64,000 nt of DNA from the NCBI RefSeq assembly GCF_900115005.1, contig NZ_FOUY01000009.1:62001-126000 (forward strand), read 5' to 3'. Source of the DNA: Pseudonocardia ammonioxydans. GTDB taxonomy: Bacteria > Actinomycetota > Actinomycetes > Mycobacteriales > Pseudonocardiaceae. Every line of letters starts with the position of its first letter. The first letter of the stretch is position 1. Below, piece by piece: positions 7,750-15,202 of this stretch. The notes beneath the pieces were generated by a model, which ran no database searches, was not told the DNA's origin, and saw nothing but the letters and a program-made list of their open reading frames with translations. A program made the translations under genes and the position numbers.

Positions 7750-9342
7750 ATGAGCCGGATGCGACTGTTGCTGCGCTGCGACGCCGGTCCGTCGACCGGG
7801 GTCGGGCACGCCGTGCGGTGTGCCGCCGTCGCCGAGGCGGCACTGCTGTCCGGACACGAGGTGTTCTGGTCCGGACGCCTCGACGGTCTCGACTGGCTGT
7901 GGGCGGGCCTGTTCCGCGTCGCGTGGCAGGCGTACACCCCGCTCCCGGGTGCCGCCGCGGAGCCCGCTCCGGGACCACCCGGGGTACTGCTCCCCCCGGC
8001 CGACAACGCCTCGGACCTGGTGGCGCTGTGCCGCGAGCACCGGATCGACGCGGTGCACGTGGACCACTACCTGCTCGGCACCGACCTGCGTGCCGCCCTG
8101 GTCGCGGCCGGCGTGGCGCTGTGCACGGTCGAGGACTTCACGACCGGGCGGCGGCCCGGGGACGTCGTCGTCGACCCGAACCTGGGCGCGGCGGAGCACC
8201 GGCGTCCGGACGACGGCTCGCCGGTCCTGCTGCGTGGCCCCGAGCACGCCCCGCTGCGGATGGCGGTGCGGCGGGCCCGCCGGCGGCGCGCGATCGGGGC
8301 GGCCACGGCCCCGGCCGCGGGGCCGCCGCGGGTTCTCGTCGTGATGGGGGGAACCGATGCGGCCGGGCTGCTCCCCCTGGTCGTCGCCGGGGTGGCCCGC
8401 GCCGGTGTCCCGGCGGAGGTCGACGTCGTCGTCCCGGCCGGGCGCGCGGTGGAACTGCCCGACGACGGACCGGCCCGGTTCCGCGCGGTCGGCCCGCTGC
8501 CCGATCTCCCCGCGACGATGGCCGAGGCGGACCTGGTGGTCAGCGCCGCCGGGACGACGGTGTGGGAGCTGTGCTGCGTCGGCGTCCCGATGGCGCTGGT
8601 CCGGGCCGCGGACAACCAGGCCGAGGGGTACCGCACGGTCGTCGCCGCCGGCGCCGCCGCCGGGCTGGGCGGGGTCGACGACCTGAGCGAGCCGGAGCCG
8701 GCCGCAGCGGTGCTGCGCGACCTGCTCACCGACCCGGACCGACGGGACGCCCTCGCCGAACGCGCCCGCGCCGTGGTCGACGGCGAGGGCGCGAACCGGA
8801 TCGTCGATGCGGTCGCCGCCGCCGCGGGCGCCGCCTCCGACACCGAGTGGCGCACGCACGTCGAGGACACGACGTTGACGGGCGTCCTGCACGCCCGTCC
8901 GGCCACCCTCGACGACGCCGAGCTCCTCCTGGGCTGGCGCAACGACCCGGAGACCCGCCGCTGGTCGCGGTCCACCGACGAGATCGACCCGGACACGCAC
9001 CGCCGCTGGCTCGCCGGGTCCCTGGACCGCGTGGACCGGTCGCTGCTGGTCGTCGCCGACCTCGACGGGCCGGTGGGCACCGTCCGCTGGGACCGCGAGT
9101 GCAGCGGCTGGGAGGTGTCGATCACCGTGGCGCCGGAGCGCCGTGGCGGCGGGCTCGCGGTGCCGCTGCTGCGCGCCGGGGAGGAGGCGCTGCGGACCCG
9201 GACAGGCACCGGCACCCCGGTGATCGCCGTGGTGCACGCGGACAACGCGGCGTCGGCGCGGTTGTTCGCCCGCGCCGGCTACGCCGACGACGGCACCGGC
9301 GCGGATCCGGACGGTTTCCACACCCTGCGCCGGATGCTGTGA
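7750..9342 (+). CDS. pseG: PseG hydrolase fused to PseH N-acetyltransferase
   Basis: A 530-residue two-domain protein. Residues ~1-360 are a GT-B-like UDP-sugar hydrolase: LLLRCDAGPSTGVGHAVRCA at the N-terminus is the PseG signature with its GxGH loop, and VVSAAGTTVWELCCVGVPMA near residue 265 is the C-terminal UDP-binding motif. Residues ~375-530 are a GNAT domain with RPATLDDAELLLGWRNDPE at its start and an acetyl-CoA-loop region VAPERRGGGLAVPLL. PseH acetylates the 4-amino group and PseG then removes UDP to give 2,4-diacetamido-2,4,6-trideoxy-L-altrose. The fusion joins consecutive steps in one chain. The ATG at 7750 is used; a second in-frame ATG is at 7759. Confidence 0.88.
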   Translation: MSRMRLLLRCDAGPSTGVGHAVRCAAVAEAALLSGHEVFWSGRLDGLDWLWAGLFRVAWQAYTPLPGAAAEPAPGPPGVLLPPADNASDLVALCREHRIDAVHVDHYLLGTDLRAALVAAGVALCTVEDFTTGRRPGDVVVDPNLGAAEHRRPDDGSPVLLRGPEHAPLRMAVRRARRRRAIGAATAPAAGPPRVLVVMGGTDAAGLLPLVVAGVARAGVPAEVDVVVPAGRAVELPDDGPARFRAVGPLPDLPATMAEADLVVSAAGTTVWELCCVGVPMALVRAADNQAEGYRTVVAAGAAAGLGGVDDLSEPEPAAAVLRDLLTDPDRRDALAERARAVVDGEGANRIVDAVAAAAGAASDTEWRTHVEDTTLTGVLHARPATLDDAELLLGWRNDPETRRWSRSTDEIDPDTHRRWLAGSLDRVDRSLLVVADLDGPVGTVRWDRECSGWEVSITVAPERRGGGLAVPLLRAGEEALRTRTGTGTPVIAVVHADNAASARLFARAGYADDGTGADPDGFHTLRRML

Positions 9343-9399
9343 GCGGCGACCTGCGGTGACGCCACCCGCATGTTGTGCCGCCGACACGCCGACGTGACC

Positions 9400-9405
9400 T
9401 AGTCT
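9400..9405 (+). promoter_or_regulatory. bioY: Candidate -10 element for a leaderless bioY transcript
   Basis: TAGTCT matches TAnnnT and ends 6 bases before the GTG start at 9412. No Shine-Dalgarno sequence is present between them, so the mRNA probably begins at or very near the start codon, as is common in actinobacteria. No good -35 is seen at normal spacing, so this is a modest call. Confidence 0.45.
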
Positions 9406-9411
9406 TCGCGC

Positions 9412-9993
9412 GTGTCCGGATCCCGCTCCACGCTGCCCGCCGCCTCGCTCGCGCGGGTCGTGGTGTTCGCCGCGTTCATCGCCGTGCTCGGTCTGTTCCC
9501 CGGCATCGGGGGCGTCGCGGGTGTCCCGATCGTCGTGCAGAACGCCGGGCCGATCCTGGCCGGCGCGATCCTCGGCTGGAAGCTGGGCACGGCATCGGTG
9601 GCGCTGCTGCTCGGCCTCACCGCGATCGGCCTGCCGCTGCTGTCCGGAGGACGCGGCGGGCTGGCCCCGTTCGTCGGGCCGAGCGCCGGCTTCGTGGTCG
9701 GCTGGCTGCTGTCCGCGCTGGTCACCGGCCTGATCGTGCAGCGGGCGCGCACCCGGACGCTTCCGGTGCTGCTGCTCGCCTGCCTCGCGGGCCTGCTCGC
9801 CGACTACCTGATCGGCATCCCGGTGATCGGGCTGTTCGTCGGCGACCTCGGTGCGGGCCTGCTCCAGTCCCTCGTGTTCGTACCGGGTGATCTGATCAAG
9901 GTGGTGCTGGCCGCGGTGATCGCCGGGCTGGTGCACCGGGCGCTGCCGGACCTGCTGCCCCCGACGACGTCCGCCGGGTCGCCGGTCCGGTGA
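9412..9993 (+). CDS. bioY: Biotin-specific ECF transporter S component BioY
   Basis: A 193-residue membrane protein with about six helices. LARVVVFAAFIAVLGLFPGI near the N-terminus, VPIVVQNAGPILAGAILGWK (the BioY signature with conserved Gln-Asn) near residue 40, and GLADYLIGIPV-like and FVPGDLIKVVLAA segments near the C-terminus all match the family. BioY binds biotin and works with the BioM ATPase and BioN coupling protein encoded downstream. The GTG at 9412 has no Shine-Dalgarno but a -10-like box just upstream, suggesting a leaderless message. Its stop overlaps the next gene as GTGA, placing it first in a five-gene operon. Confidence 0.93.
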   Translation: MSGSRSTLPAASLARVVVFAAFIAVLGLFPGIGGVAGVPIVVQNAGPILAGAILGWKLGTASVALLLGLTAIGLPLLSGGRGGLAPFVGPSAGFVVGWLLSALVTGLIVQRARTRTLPVLLLACLAGLLADYLIGIPVIGLFVGDLGAGLLQSLVFVPGDLIKVVLAAVIAGLVHRALPDLLPPTTSAGSPVR

Positions 9994-11360
9994 CGACGGG
10001 GCATCCTTCGCCGGCCTCGGCCCGGGTCCGCACCCGTCCCGCCCCGGAGCCGGCCCCGATCATCGCCGACGACCGGCTCCCCCGGGACCTGGCCGACGCG
10101 GTGCTGGCCGCGGCGCGGGACCTGCGCGGACGCGGGCTCGCCGCCGGCGACCGGGTGGTGCTCGACGCCCCCGACCGCGCCCGCTGGGACGTGCTGCCCC
10201 ACCTGCTCGCCGCCGACCGGGCCGGCGCCGCGTCGCTGGTCGCCGACCCGGGCTGGTCGGGACGCGAACGGGCCGCGGTGCTCGCCGACGCCCGGCCCGA
10301 CCTGATCGTCCCGGTCGGGGATGCTGCTGCCGGTGACCCGGCACCTGGTTCTGCGGGACCCGCGCCGGCCGATCCGCCGTTCCTGCTCCCCACCACCTCG
10401 GGCAGCACCGGCGCCCCGTCCGTCCTGGCCCGCACCCGCCGTTCGTGGTGGCTCGGGTTCGACGCCCTCGGCCCGCTGCCCGGGCCCGTGCTCGTACCGG
10501 GCCCGCCGTCGTCGACGCTGTACCTGTTCGGTGCCCTGCACGCGTTGCACCACGGGCTCGGCCTGGTCACCCGCGACCGGTTCGACCCCGCCGACGCCCG
10601 CGCCACCGGCACCGTCCACCTCGTCCCGGCCCAGCTGTCCGCGCTGCTCGACGACCGCGCGCACCACCCCGGTCACCCCGCGCCGCAGGTCATCGTCTGC
10701 GGTGGCGCGCACGTCGCCCCGGCGGTGCGGGACCGGTGCGCCCGGCTGCTGCCGGACACCACGCTGCTCGAGTACTACGGCTCGGCCGAGCACTCGCTGA
10801 TCGCGCTGCGGCGCAGCGCCGGCGCGCTCCGCCCCGTCGAGGGCGTGCGCCTGGAGCTGCGCGAGGGCGTGCTGTGGGTGGACAGCCCGCAGGCCGTCCT
10901 CGGCCGGCTGCGGCACGGCGTCCTGGAACCGGCCGCCCCCGGCGCGTCGACGGTCGGCGACCGGGCCGAGCTGCACGCCGACGGCTCGCTGAGCGTCCTC
11001 GGCCGGTCCGCGGCGACGATCTCCTCCGGTGGGACGCTGGTCGCCGCGGAGGAGGTGGAGCAGGTGCTGCGGTCGGTCCCTGGGGTCGCCGACGTCGTCG
11101 TCGCCGGCACCCCGCACCCGGCGCTGGGGATGCTGGTCACCGCCGTCGTCGAACCGCGCACCGGCGTTCCGGTGTCCCGGCGGGACCTGCGGGACGCGGC
11201 CCGCGCCGCGCTGTCCCCGACCAAGCGGCCGCGGCGCTGGCTGGTCGCCGACGGGCTGCCCCGGCTCGGCTCGGGCAAGCCCGCCCGGGCCGCCGTCGAG
11301 GCGGGGCTGCGGGACGGCGGTCTCGACGCCCACCCGTTCGACCGGTGGAGCCCGCGATGA
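9990..11360 (+). CDS. Short acyl-CoA synthetase (AMP-binding family) in the biotin transporter operon
   Basis: A 456-residue ANL-superfamily enzyme, shorter than the usual 500-550. LLPTTSGSTGAPSVLARTRR near residue 130 is the ATP P-loop, LEYYGSAEHSLIAL near residue 260 the A5 motif and GDRAELHADG near residue 325 the adenylate Asp. The C-terminal LPRLGSGKPAR keeps the catalytic Lys, so it looks active. Substrate is unknown. Its position between bioY and the energizing module bioMN, with a thiolase-like gene, suggests a carboxylic acid connected to biotin such as pimelate, but that is inference. The GTG start overlaps the bioY stop and the stop overlaps the next ATG. Confidence 0.82.
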   Translation: MTTGHPSPASARVRTRPAPEPAPIIADDRLPRDLADAVLAAARDLRGRGLAAGDRVVLDAPDRARWDVLPHLLAADRAGAASLVADPGWSGRERAAVLADARPDLIVPVGDAAAGDPAPGSAGPAPADPPFLLPTTSGSTGAPSVLARTRRSWWLGFDALGPLPGPVLVPGPPSSTLYLFGALHALHHGLGLVTRDRFDPADARATGTVHLVPAQLSALLDDRAHHPGHPAPQVIVCGGAHVAPAVRDRCARLLPDTTLLEYYGSAEHSLIALRRSAGALRPVEGVRLELREGVLWVDSPQAVLGRLRHGVLEPAAPGASTVGDRAELHADGSLSVLGRSAATISSGGTLVAAEEVEQVLRSVPGVADVVVAGTPHPALGMLVTAVVEPRTGVPVSRRDLRDAARAALSPTKRPRRWLVADGLPRLGSGKPARAAVEAGLRDGGLDAHPFDRWSPR

Positions 11361-12478
11361 CCACCGACGACACCCCGGTCGTGATCGCCGCCTACCGCAC
11401 GCCGATCGGCACCGCGGGCGGGGCTCTGCGCAGGCACACCGTCGACGCGCTCGCCGCACCCGTGCTGGCCGCGCTCGCCGCCGAGATCGACACCCCGGTC
11501 GACGACGTGCTGCTCGGCAACGTCTTCGGCCCCGGCGGCAACCCCGCCCGCGTCGCCGCGCTGGCGGCCGGGCTCGGTGACACCGTCCCCGGGATGACCC
11601 TCGACCGGCAGTGCGCGAGCGGGCTCGCCACGATCGTCACCGCGGCGACGGCGATCCGGGCCGGTGACGGCGCCGCCTACCTCGCCGGCGGTGTCGAGTC
11701 GCCCTCCACCGCACCGGCCCGGACCCGGCCGGACGGCACCGGCTACACCCGCGCCCCGTTCGCCCCGTCCGGGCACCCGGACCCGGACATGGGCCCGGCC
11801 GCCGACGCCGTCGCCGCCCGGGCCGGGATCACCCGGGAACGCCAGGACGCGTTCGCCGCCCGCAGCCATGCCCGCGCCGTCGCCGCGCAGCGTGCCGGTC
11901 GGTTCGACGGCGAGCTCGTCGAGGTCGGCGGAGTCACCACCGACGAGCGGCCGCGCGACCGGTTCACCACCCAGCGGCTCGCCCGGTTCCGGCCCGCCTT
12001 CACCCCCGACGGCACGCACACCGCCGCGAACTCGTGCGGGGTGAACGACGGCGCGGCCGCCGTCCTGCTGGTGTCCGAGGCCCGCCGCCGCGAGCTCGGC
12101 GTCCCGGGACTCGCGCTGGAGGTGGCCGCCACCCGCGGCTGTGCCCCGGAACTGCTCGGGCTGGGTGCGGTCCCCGCCATGGCGGCCACCGGCACTGCGG
12201 ACGCCCCCGACGTCGTCGAGTTCACCGAGGCGTTCGCCGGGCAGGTGCTGGCCTGCCTGGACGCCGCCGGGCTCGACCCCTTCGGCACCGCCGAGGACCG
12301 GGTCAGCCCGGACGGCGGGGCGATCGCGCTCGGGCACCCGTGGGGCGCGTCGGGCGCGGTACTGGTCGTCCGGCTGTTCCACCGGCTCGTCGTGCAGGGG
12401 CACGGGGAGACCGGGCTGGCCGCGTTGTCGTCCGGCGGCGGGCTGGGCGTCGCCACCCGGTGGAGGGTCGTCCGATGA
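11357..12478 (+). CDS. Thiolase-family protein lacking the second catalytic cysteine
   Basis: A 373-residue thiolase homologue. The acylated Cys is present (LDRQCASGLATIV, Cys86), as is the active-site His (IALGHPWGASGA, His327). Two other conserved positions are changed: the usual Asn-Glu-Ala-Phe reads TEAF, and the CxGGG motif that supplies the general base Cys reads SSGGG (Ser358). Normal Claisen condensation or thiolysis may therefore be impaired or altered, while acyl transfer on Cys86 is still possible. It is coupled to its neighbours by ATGA overlaps on both sides, within bioY-ligase-thiolase-bioM-bioN. A diverged acyltransferase is an alternative. Confidence 0.82.
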   Translation: MTTDDTPVVIAAYRTPIGTAGGALRRHTVDALAAPVLAALAAEIDTPVDDVLLGNVFGPGGNPARVAALAAGLGDTVPGMTLDRQCASGLATIVTAATAIRAGDGAAYLAGGVESPSTAPARTRPDGTGYTRAPFAPSGHPDPDMGPAADAVAARAGITRERQDAFAARSHARAVAAQRAGRFDGELVEVGGVTTDERPRDRFTTQRLARFRPAFTPDGTHTAANSCGVNDGAAAVLLVSEARRRELGVPGLALEVAATRGCAPELLGLGAVPAMAATGTADAPDVVEFTEAFAGQVLACLDAAGLDPFGTAEDRVSPDGGAIALGHPWGASGAVLVVRLFHRLVVQGHGETGLAALSSGGGLGVATRWRVVR

Positions 12479-13149
12479 TCGAGTTCTCCGGGGTCGGACA
12501 CCGCTACGGCGACCGCGTCGTGCTCGACGGCGTCGATCTGACCCTGCCGCAGAGCCGCGTGGCGCTGATCGGGGCCAACGGCTCGGGCAAGTCCACCCTG
12601 GCCCGGACGGTGAACGGGCTCGTCACCCCGACCGAGGGCACGGTCCGGGTGGACGGCCGCGACCCGGCGCGGCAGGGATCCGCGGTCCGCCGCCGGGTCG
12701 GGTTCGTGTTCAGCGACCCGGACTCACAGATCGTGATGCCGACCGCGGGCGAGGACGTCGCGTTCTCGCTGCGCCGCACGGTGCGCAACCGGGCCGAACG
12801 CGCCCGGCTCGCCGCCGAGACCCTCACCGGGTTCGGGCTCGGCGACCACATCGAGCACCCCGCGCACCAGCTCTCCGGTGGACAGAAGCAGCTGCTCGCC
12901 CTGTGCGCGGTGCTGGTGCTCGACCCCGACGTGCTGGTCTGCGACGAGCCGACGACCCTGCTCGACCTGCGCAACAAGAAGGCGTTCGCCGAGCGACTGG
13001 CCGGGCTGCGCCAGCAGGTGCTGCTCGCCACCCACGACCTCGACCTGCTCGAGGGGTTCGACCGCGTGATCGTCCTGGACGGCGGCCGGGTGGTGGCCGA
13101 CGACGAGCCGGAGCCGGCCGTGGCCCACTACCGGAAGCTGTGCACGTGA
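12475..13149 (+). CDS. bioM: ECF transporter ATPase BioM
   Basis: A 224-residue ABC ATPase with all motifs: Walker A GANGSGKST near residue 35, a Q-loop region at FSDPDSQIV, signature LSGGQKQ near residue 135, Walker B VLVCDEPTT near residue 155, and the switch His in THDLD. The FSDPDSQI segment is characteristic of CbiO/EcfA-type energizing subunits. It powers BioY through the coupling protein BioN. The start overlaps the thiolase stop (ATGA). Confidence 0.92.
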   Translation: MIEFSGVGHRYGDRVVLDGVDLTLPQSRVALIGANGSGKSTLARTVNGLVTPTEGTVRVDGRDPARQGSAVRRRVGFVFSDPDSQIVMPTAGEDVAFSLRRTVRNRAERARLAAETLTGFGLGDHIEHPAHQLSGGQKQLLALCAVLVLDPDVLVCDEPTTLLDLRNKKAFAERLAGLRQQVLLATHDLDLLEGFDRVIVLDGGRVVADDEPEPAVAHYRKLCT

Positions 13150-13162
13150 CGGCCGGTGCGCG

Positions 13163-13804
13163 GTGACCCCGCTCGGCCTCTACGAGCCCGGCACGAGCCT
13201 GCTGCACCGGGCGCCCACCGGGCCGTCGCTGCTGGCGGTGCTGCTGATCGCCGCGGGCACCGTGCTGACCTCCGACCCGTGGGTGCTCGCGGGTGTGTGC
13301 GGGCTGGTGGCGCTGGGCTACGTCGTCGCGCGGGTGCCGTGGCGGCGGCTGCGGCCGCTGCTGCGCACGCTGGCGCTGCTGCTGGTGCTGATCGGGCTGG
13401 TGCAGTGGTGGCTGCTCGGGCCGGAGCGGGCGCTGGTGATCGCGCTGCGGCTGGTGGCCGCGATCGGCGCCGCCAGCCTGTTCACCCTCACGACGCGGGT
13501 GGACGACCTGGTCAGTGCGGTGGAGCGCGGGCTGGGGCCGTTGCGTCGGTTCGGCGTCCGGCCCGAACGCGTCGGCCTTCTCGTCGGGCTGACGATCCAG
13601 TCGGTGGGGACGCTGTCCGGCATCGCCGGGCAGGTGCGCGCCTCGGCGAAGGCCCGTGGCGCCGGCGGCTCGGTGACGGCGTTCGCGGTGCCGTTCATGA
13701 TCCGCACGCTGCGGCACGCCGACGCGCTCGGTGAGGCCCTCGCCGCCCGCGGCTGGGGTGACGACGACACTCGCCCGTCCCCACCCCACGTCGCGGAGCC
13801 ATGA
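13163..13804 (+). CDS. bioN: ECF transporter transmembrane coupling protein BioN
   Basis: A 213-residue CbiQ-type T component with about five helices. The cytoplasmic coupling motifs are visible as SAKARGAGGSV and, near the C-terminus, ALAARGWGDD; these Ala-Arg-Gly pairs contact the ATPase grooves. YEPGTSLLHRAPTGPSLL at the N-terminus is typical of the family. It starts with GTG 13 bases after bioM and closes the operon. Confidence 0.9.
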   Translation: MTPLGLYEPGTSLLHRAPTGPSLLAVLLIAAGTVLTSDPWVLAGVCGLVALGYVVARVPWRRLRPLLRTLALLLVLIGLVQWWLLGPERALVIALRLVAAIGAASLFTLTTRVDDLVSAVERGLGPLRRFGVRPERVGLLVGLTIQSVGTLSGIAGQVRASAKARGAGGSVTAFAVPFMIRTLRHADALGEALAARGWGDDDTRPSPPHVAEP

Positions 13805-13915
13805 CGCCTTCCGCAGGACACCGCGGGGACAGCACCGGGACAGCGACGCCCTCTACCCCGCGCCGCCGGTCACGGTGGAGCGGCCGGATCTCGGCACGGG
13901 GGGACGGTACCGGGG

Positions 13916-14098
13916 ATGAACGATGTCGTGATGCTGATGCTGGTCGCTGTCGTCGTCGCTCTGATCGCGACGAGCTACCGGCGCAGTGTGGGCGGCTCCC
14001 CGCCGCGTCGCCGTCGGTTCTTCTCCGACGGCGACGGCGGGAGCGACGGCGGAGGCGGTGACTGCGGCGGAGGTGGCGACGGCGGAGGCTGTGACTGA
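13916..14098 (+). CDS. Small single-pass membrane protein with Gly/Cys/Asp tail
   Basis: A 60-residue protein: a hydrophobic helix at residues 4-20 (VVMLMLVAVVVALIATS), a basic patch (residues 22-35), then a tail of Gly with Asp and two spaced Cys ending in GGGCD. I do not recognise a family, although short helix-plus-Gly/Cys-rich proteins recur in actinobacteria. A GGGG stretch precedes the ATG directly. It sits between the biotin operon and pseI and points toward pseI. It could be spurious; the clear helix and acidic Gly/Cys tail argue for a real product. Confidence 0.55.
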   Translation: MNDVVMLMLVAVVVALIATSYRRSVGGSPPRRRRFFSDGDGGSDGGGGDCGGGGDGGGCD

Positions 14099-14118
14099 GC
14101 AGAACTCGGGCCGACCGG

Positions 14119-15177
14119 TCAGATCAGGTCCCAGGTCAGCGGTGTCCCACGGGCCACGTCGCGGGCGAAGGTCCGGCCCAGCACGGTGCCGATCGTGTCG
14201 GTCGGCAGCCCGCCGGCCGGGCGGATCGAGCGGACGTTGTCCTCGGTGACCGGGTCCCCGGCGGCGACGTCGGCGACGACGTAGAGCGAACGGCGCAGCG
14301 CGAGCGTGTCCCGCTCCGACTCGCGCGGCCCGAAGCGGGCCGGACCCAGCGCACGCCGGGCCACGTCGGTCTCGGTGACCAGCGACGCCAGCTCGTGCGG
14401 CTCCAGGGAGAAGTCGGAGTCGACGCCACCGTCGGCGCGCTGCAGCGTCACGTGCTTCTCGATCGCGACGGCGCCGAGCGCGACCGCGGCGACCGGGACA
14501 CCGATGCCCGGGGTGTGGTCGGAGAGCCCCACCGGCACCCCGAACGCCTCGCGCAGCGCCGGGATCGTCTGCAGGTTCGCGTCCACCGGATCCGCCGGGT
14601 ACGACGCGGTGCAGGCCAGCAGCACGATCTCGCTCGCCCCACCCTCGCGGGCCGCGGCGACGGCGGCGTCGATCTCGGCCAGCGTCGCCATCCCGGTGGA
14701 CATGACCATCGGCTTGCCGGTGGCCGCCATCCGCCGGATCAGCGGCAGGTCGACGAGCTCGGCGGAGGCCACCTTGTACGCCGGCGCGTCGAGGGACTCG
14801 AGCAGCTCGACCGCCGTCGGGTCGAACGGGCTGGAGAACGGGACCAGCCCCAGCGAGCGCGCCCGGGCGAACAGCGGCTCGTGCCACTCCCAGGGCGTGT
14901 GCGCCTGCTCGTAGAGCTGGTAGAGGTTGCGTCCGCCCCACAGCCCGTGGTCGTCGCGGATCCGGAAGGCGGGACCGTCGGCGTTGATGGTGATCGTGTC
15001 CGCCCGGTAGGTCTGGAACTTCACCGCCTGCGCCCCGGTCCCGGCGATCGCGTCGACGATCTCCAGCGCCCGGTCCAGCGAGCCGTTGTGGTTGCCGGAG
15101 ACCTCGGCGATGACGAAGGGCCGCTCCCCCGGCCCCACACGGTGGCCGGCGATCTCGATCGGGTCCGGGATGCGCAT
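14119..15177 (-). CDS. pseI: Pseudaminic acid synthase PseI (NeuB family)
   Basis: A 352-residue NeuB-type synthase that condenses the 6-deoxy-L-altrose sugar with phosphoenolpyruvate. FVIAEVSGNHNGSLDRALEI near the N-terminus is the Pse-type signature (SGNHN rather than the sialic acid form). Also visible are AVKFQTYRADTIT, LVPFSSPFD, YKVASAELVDLPL and LSDHTPGIGVPVAAVALGA with metal- and PEP-binding residues. The last ~65 residues form the antifreeze-like SAF domain (RRSLYVVADVAAGDPVTEDN). The ATG at 15177 is preferred because AGGG lies about 8 bases upstream; GTG at 15186 has no good ribosome site. It is separated from the other pse genes by the biotin operon. Confidence 0.92.
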   Translation of the reverse strand: MRIPDPIEIAGHRVGPGERPFVIAEVSGNHNGSLDRALEIVDAIAGTGAQAVKFQTYRADTITINADGPAFRIRDDHGLWGGRNLYQLYEQAHTPWEWHEPLFARARSLGLVPFSSPFDPTAVELLESLDAPAYKVASAELVDLPLIRRMAATGKPMVMSTGMATLAEIDAAVAAAREGGASEIVLLACTASYPADPVDANLQTIPALREAFGVPVGLSDHTPGIGVPVAAVALGAVAIEKHVTLQRADGGVDSDFSLEPHELASLVTETDVARRALGPARFGPRESERDTLALRRSLYVVADVAAGDPVTEDNVRSIRPAGGLPTDTIGTVLGRTFARDVARGTPLTWDLI

Positions 15178-15202
15178 GCCGCTCACCCTACGAGGCCCGC
15201 GT

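Noticed and set aside
7726..9936. A minus-strand frame of more than 700 codons
   Set aside because: It is antisense to pseG-pseH and bioY, which both have strong family signatures.
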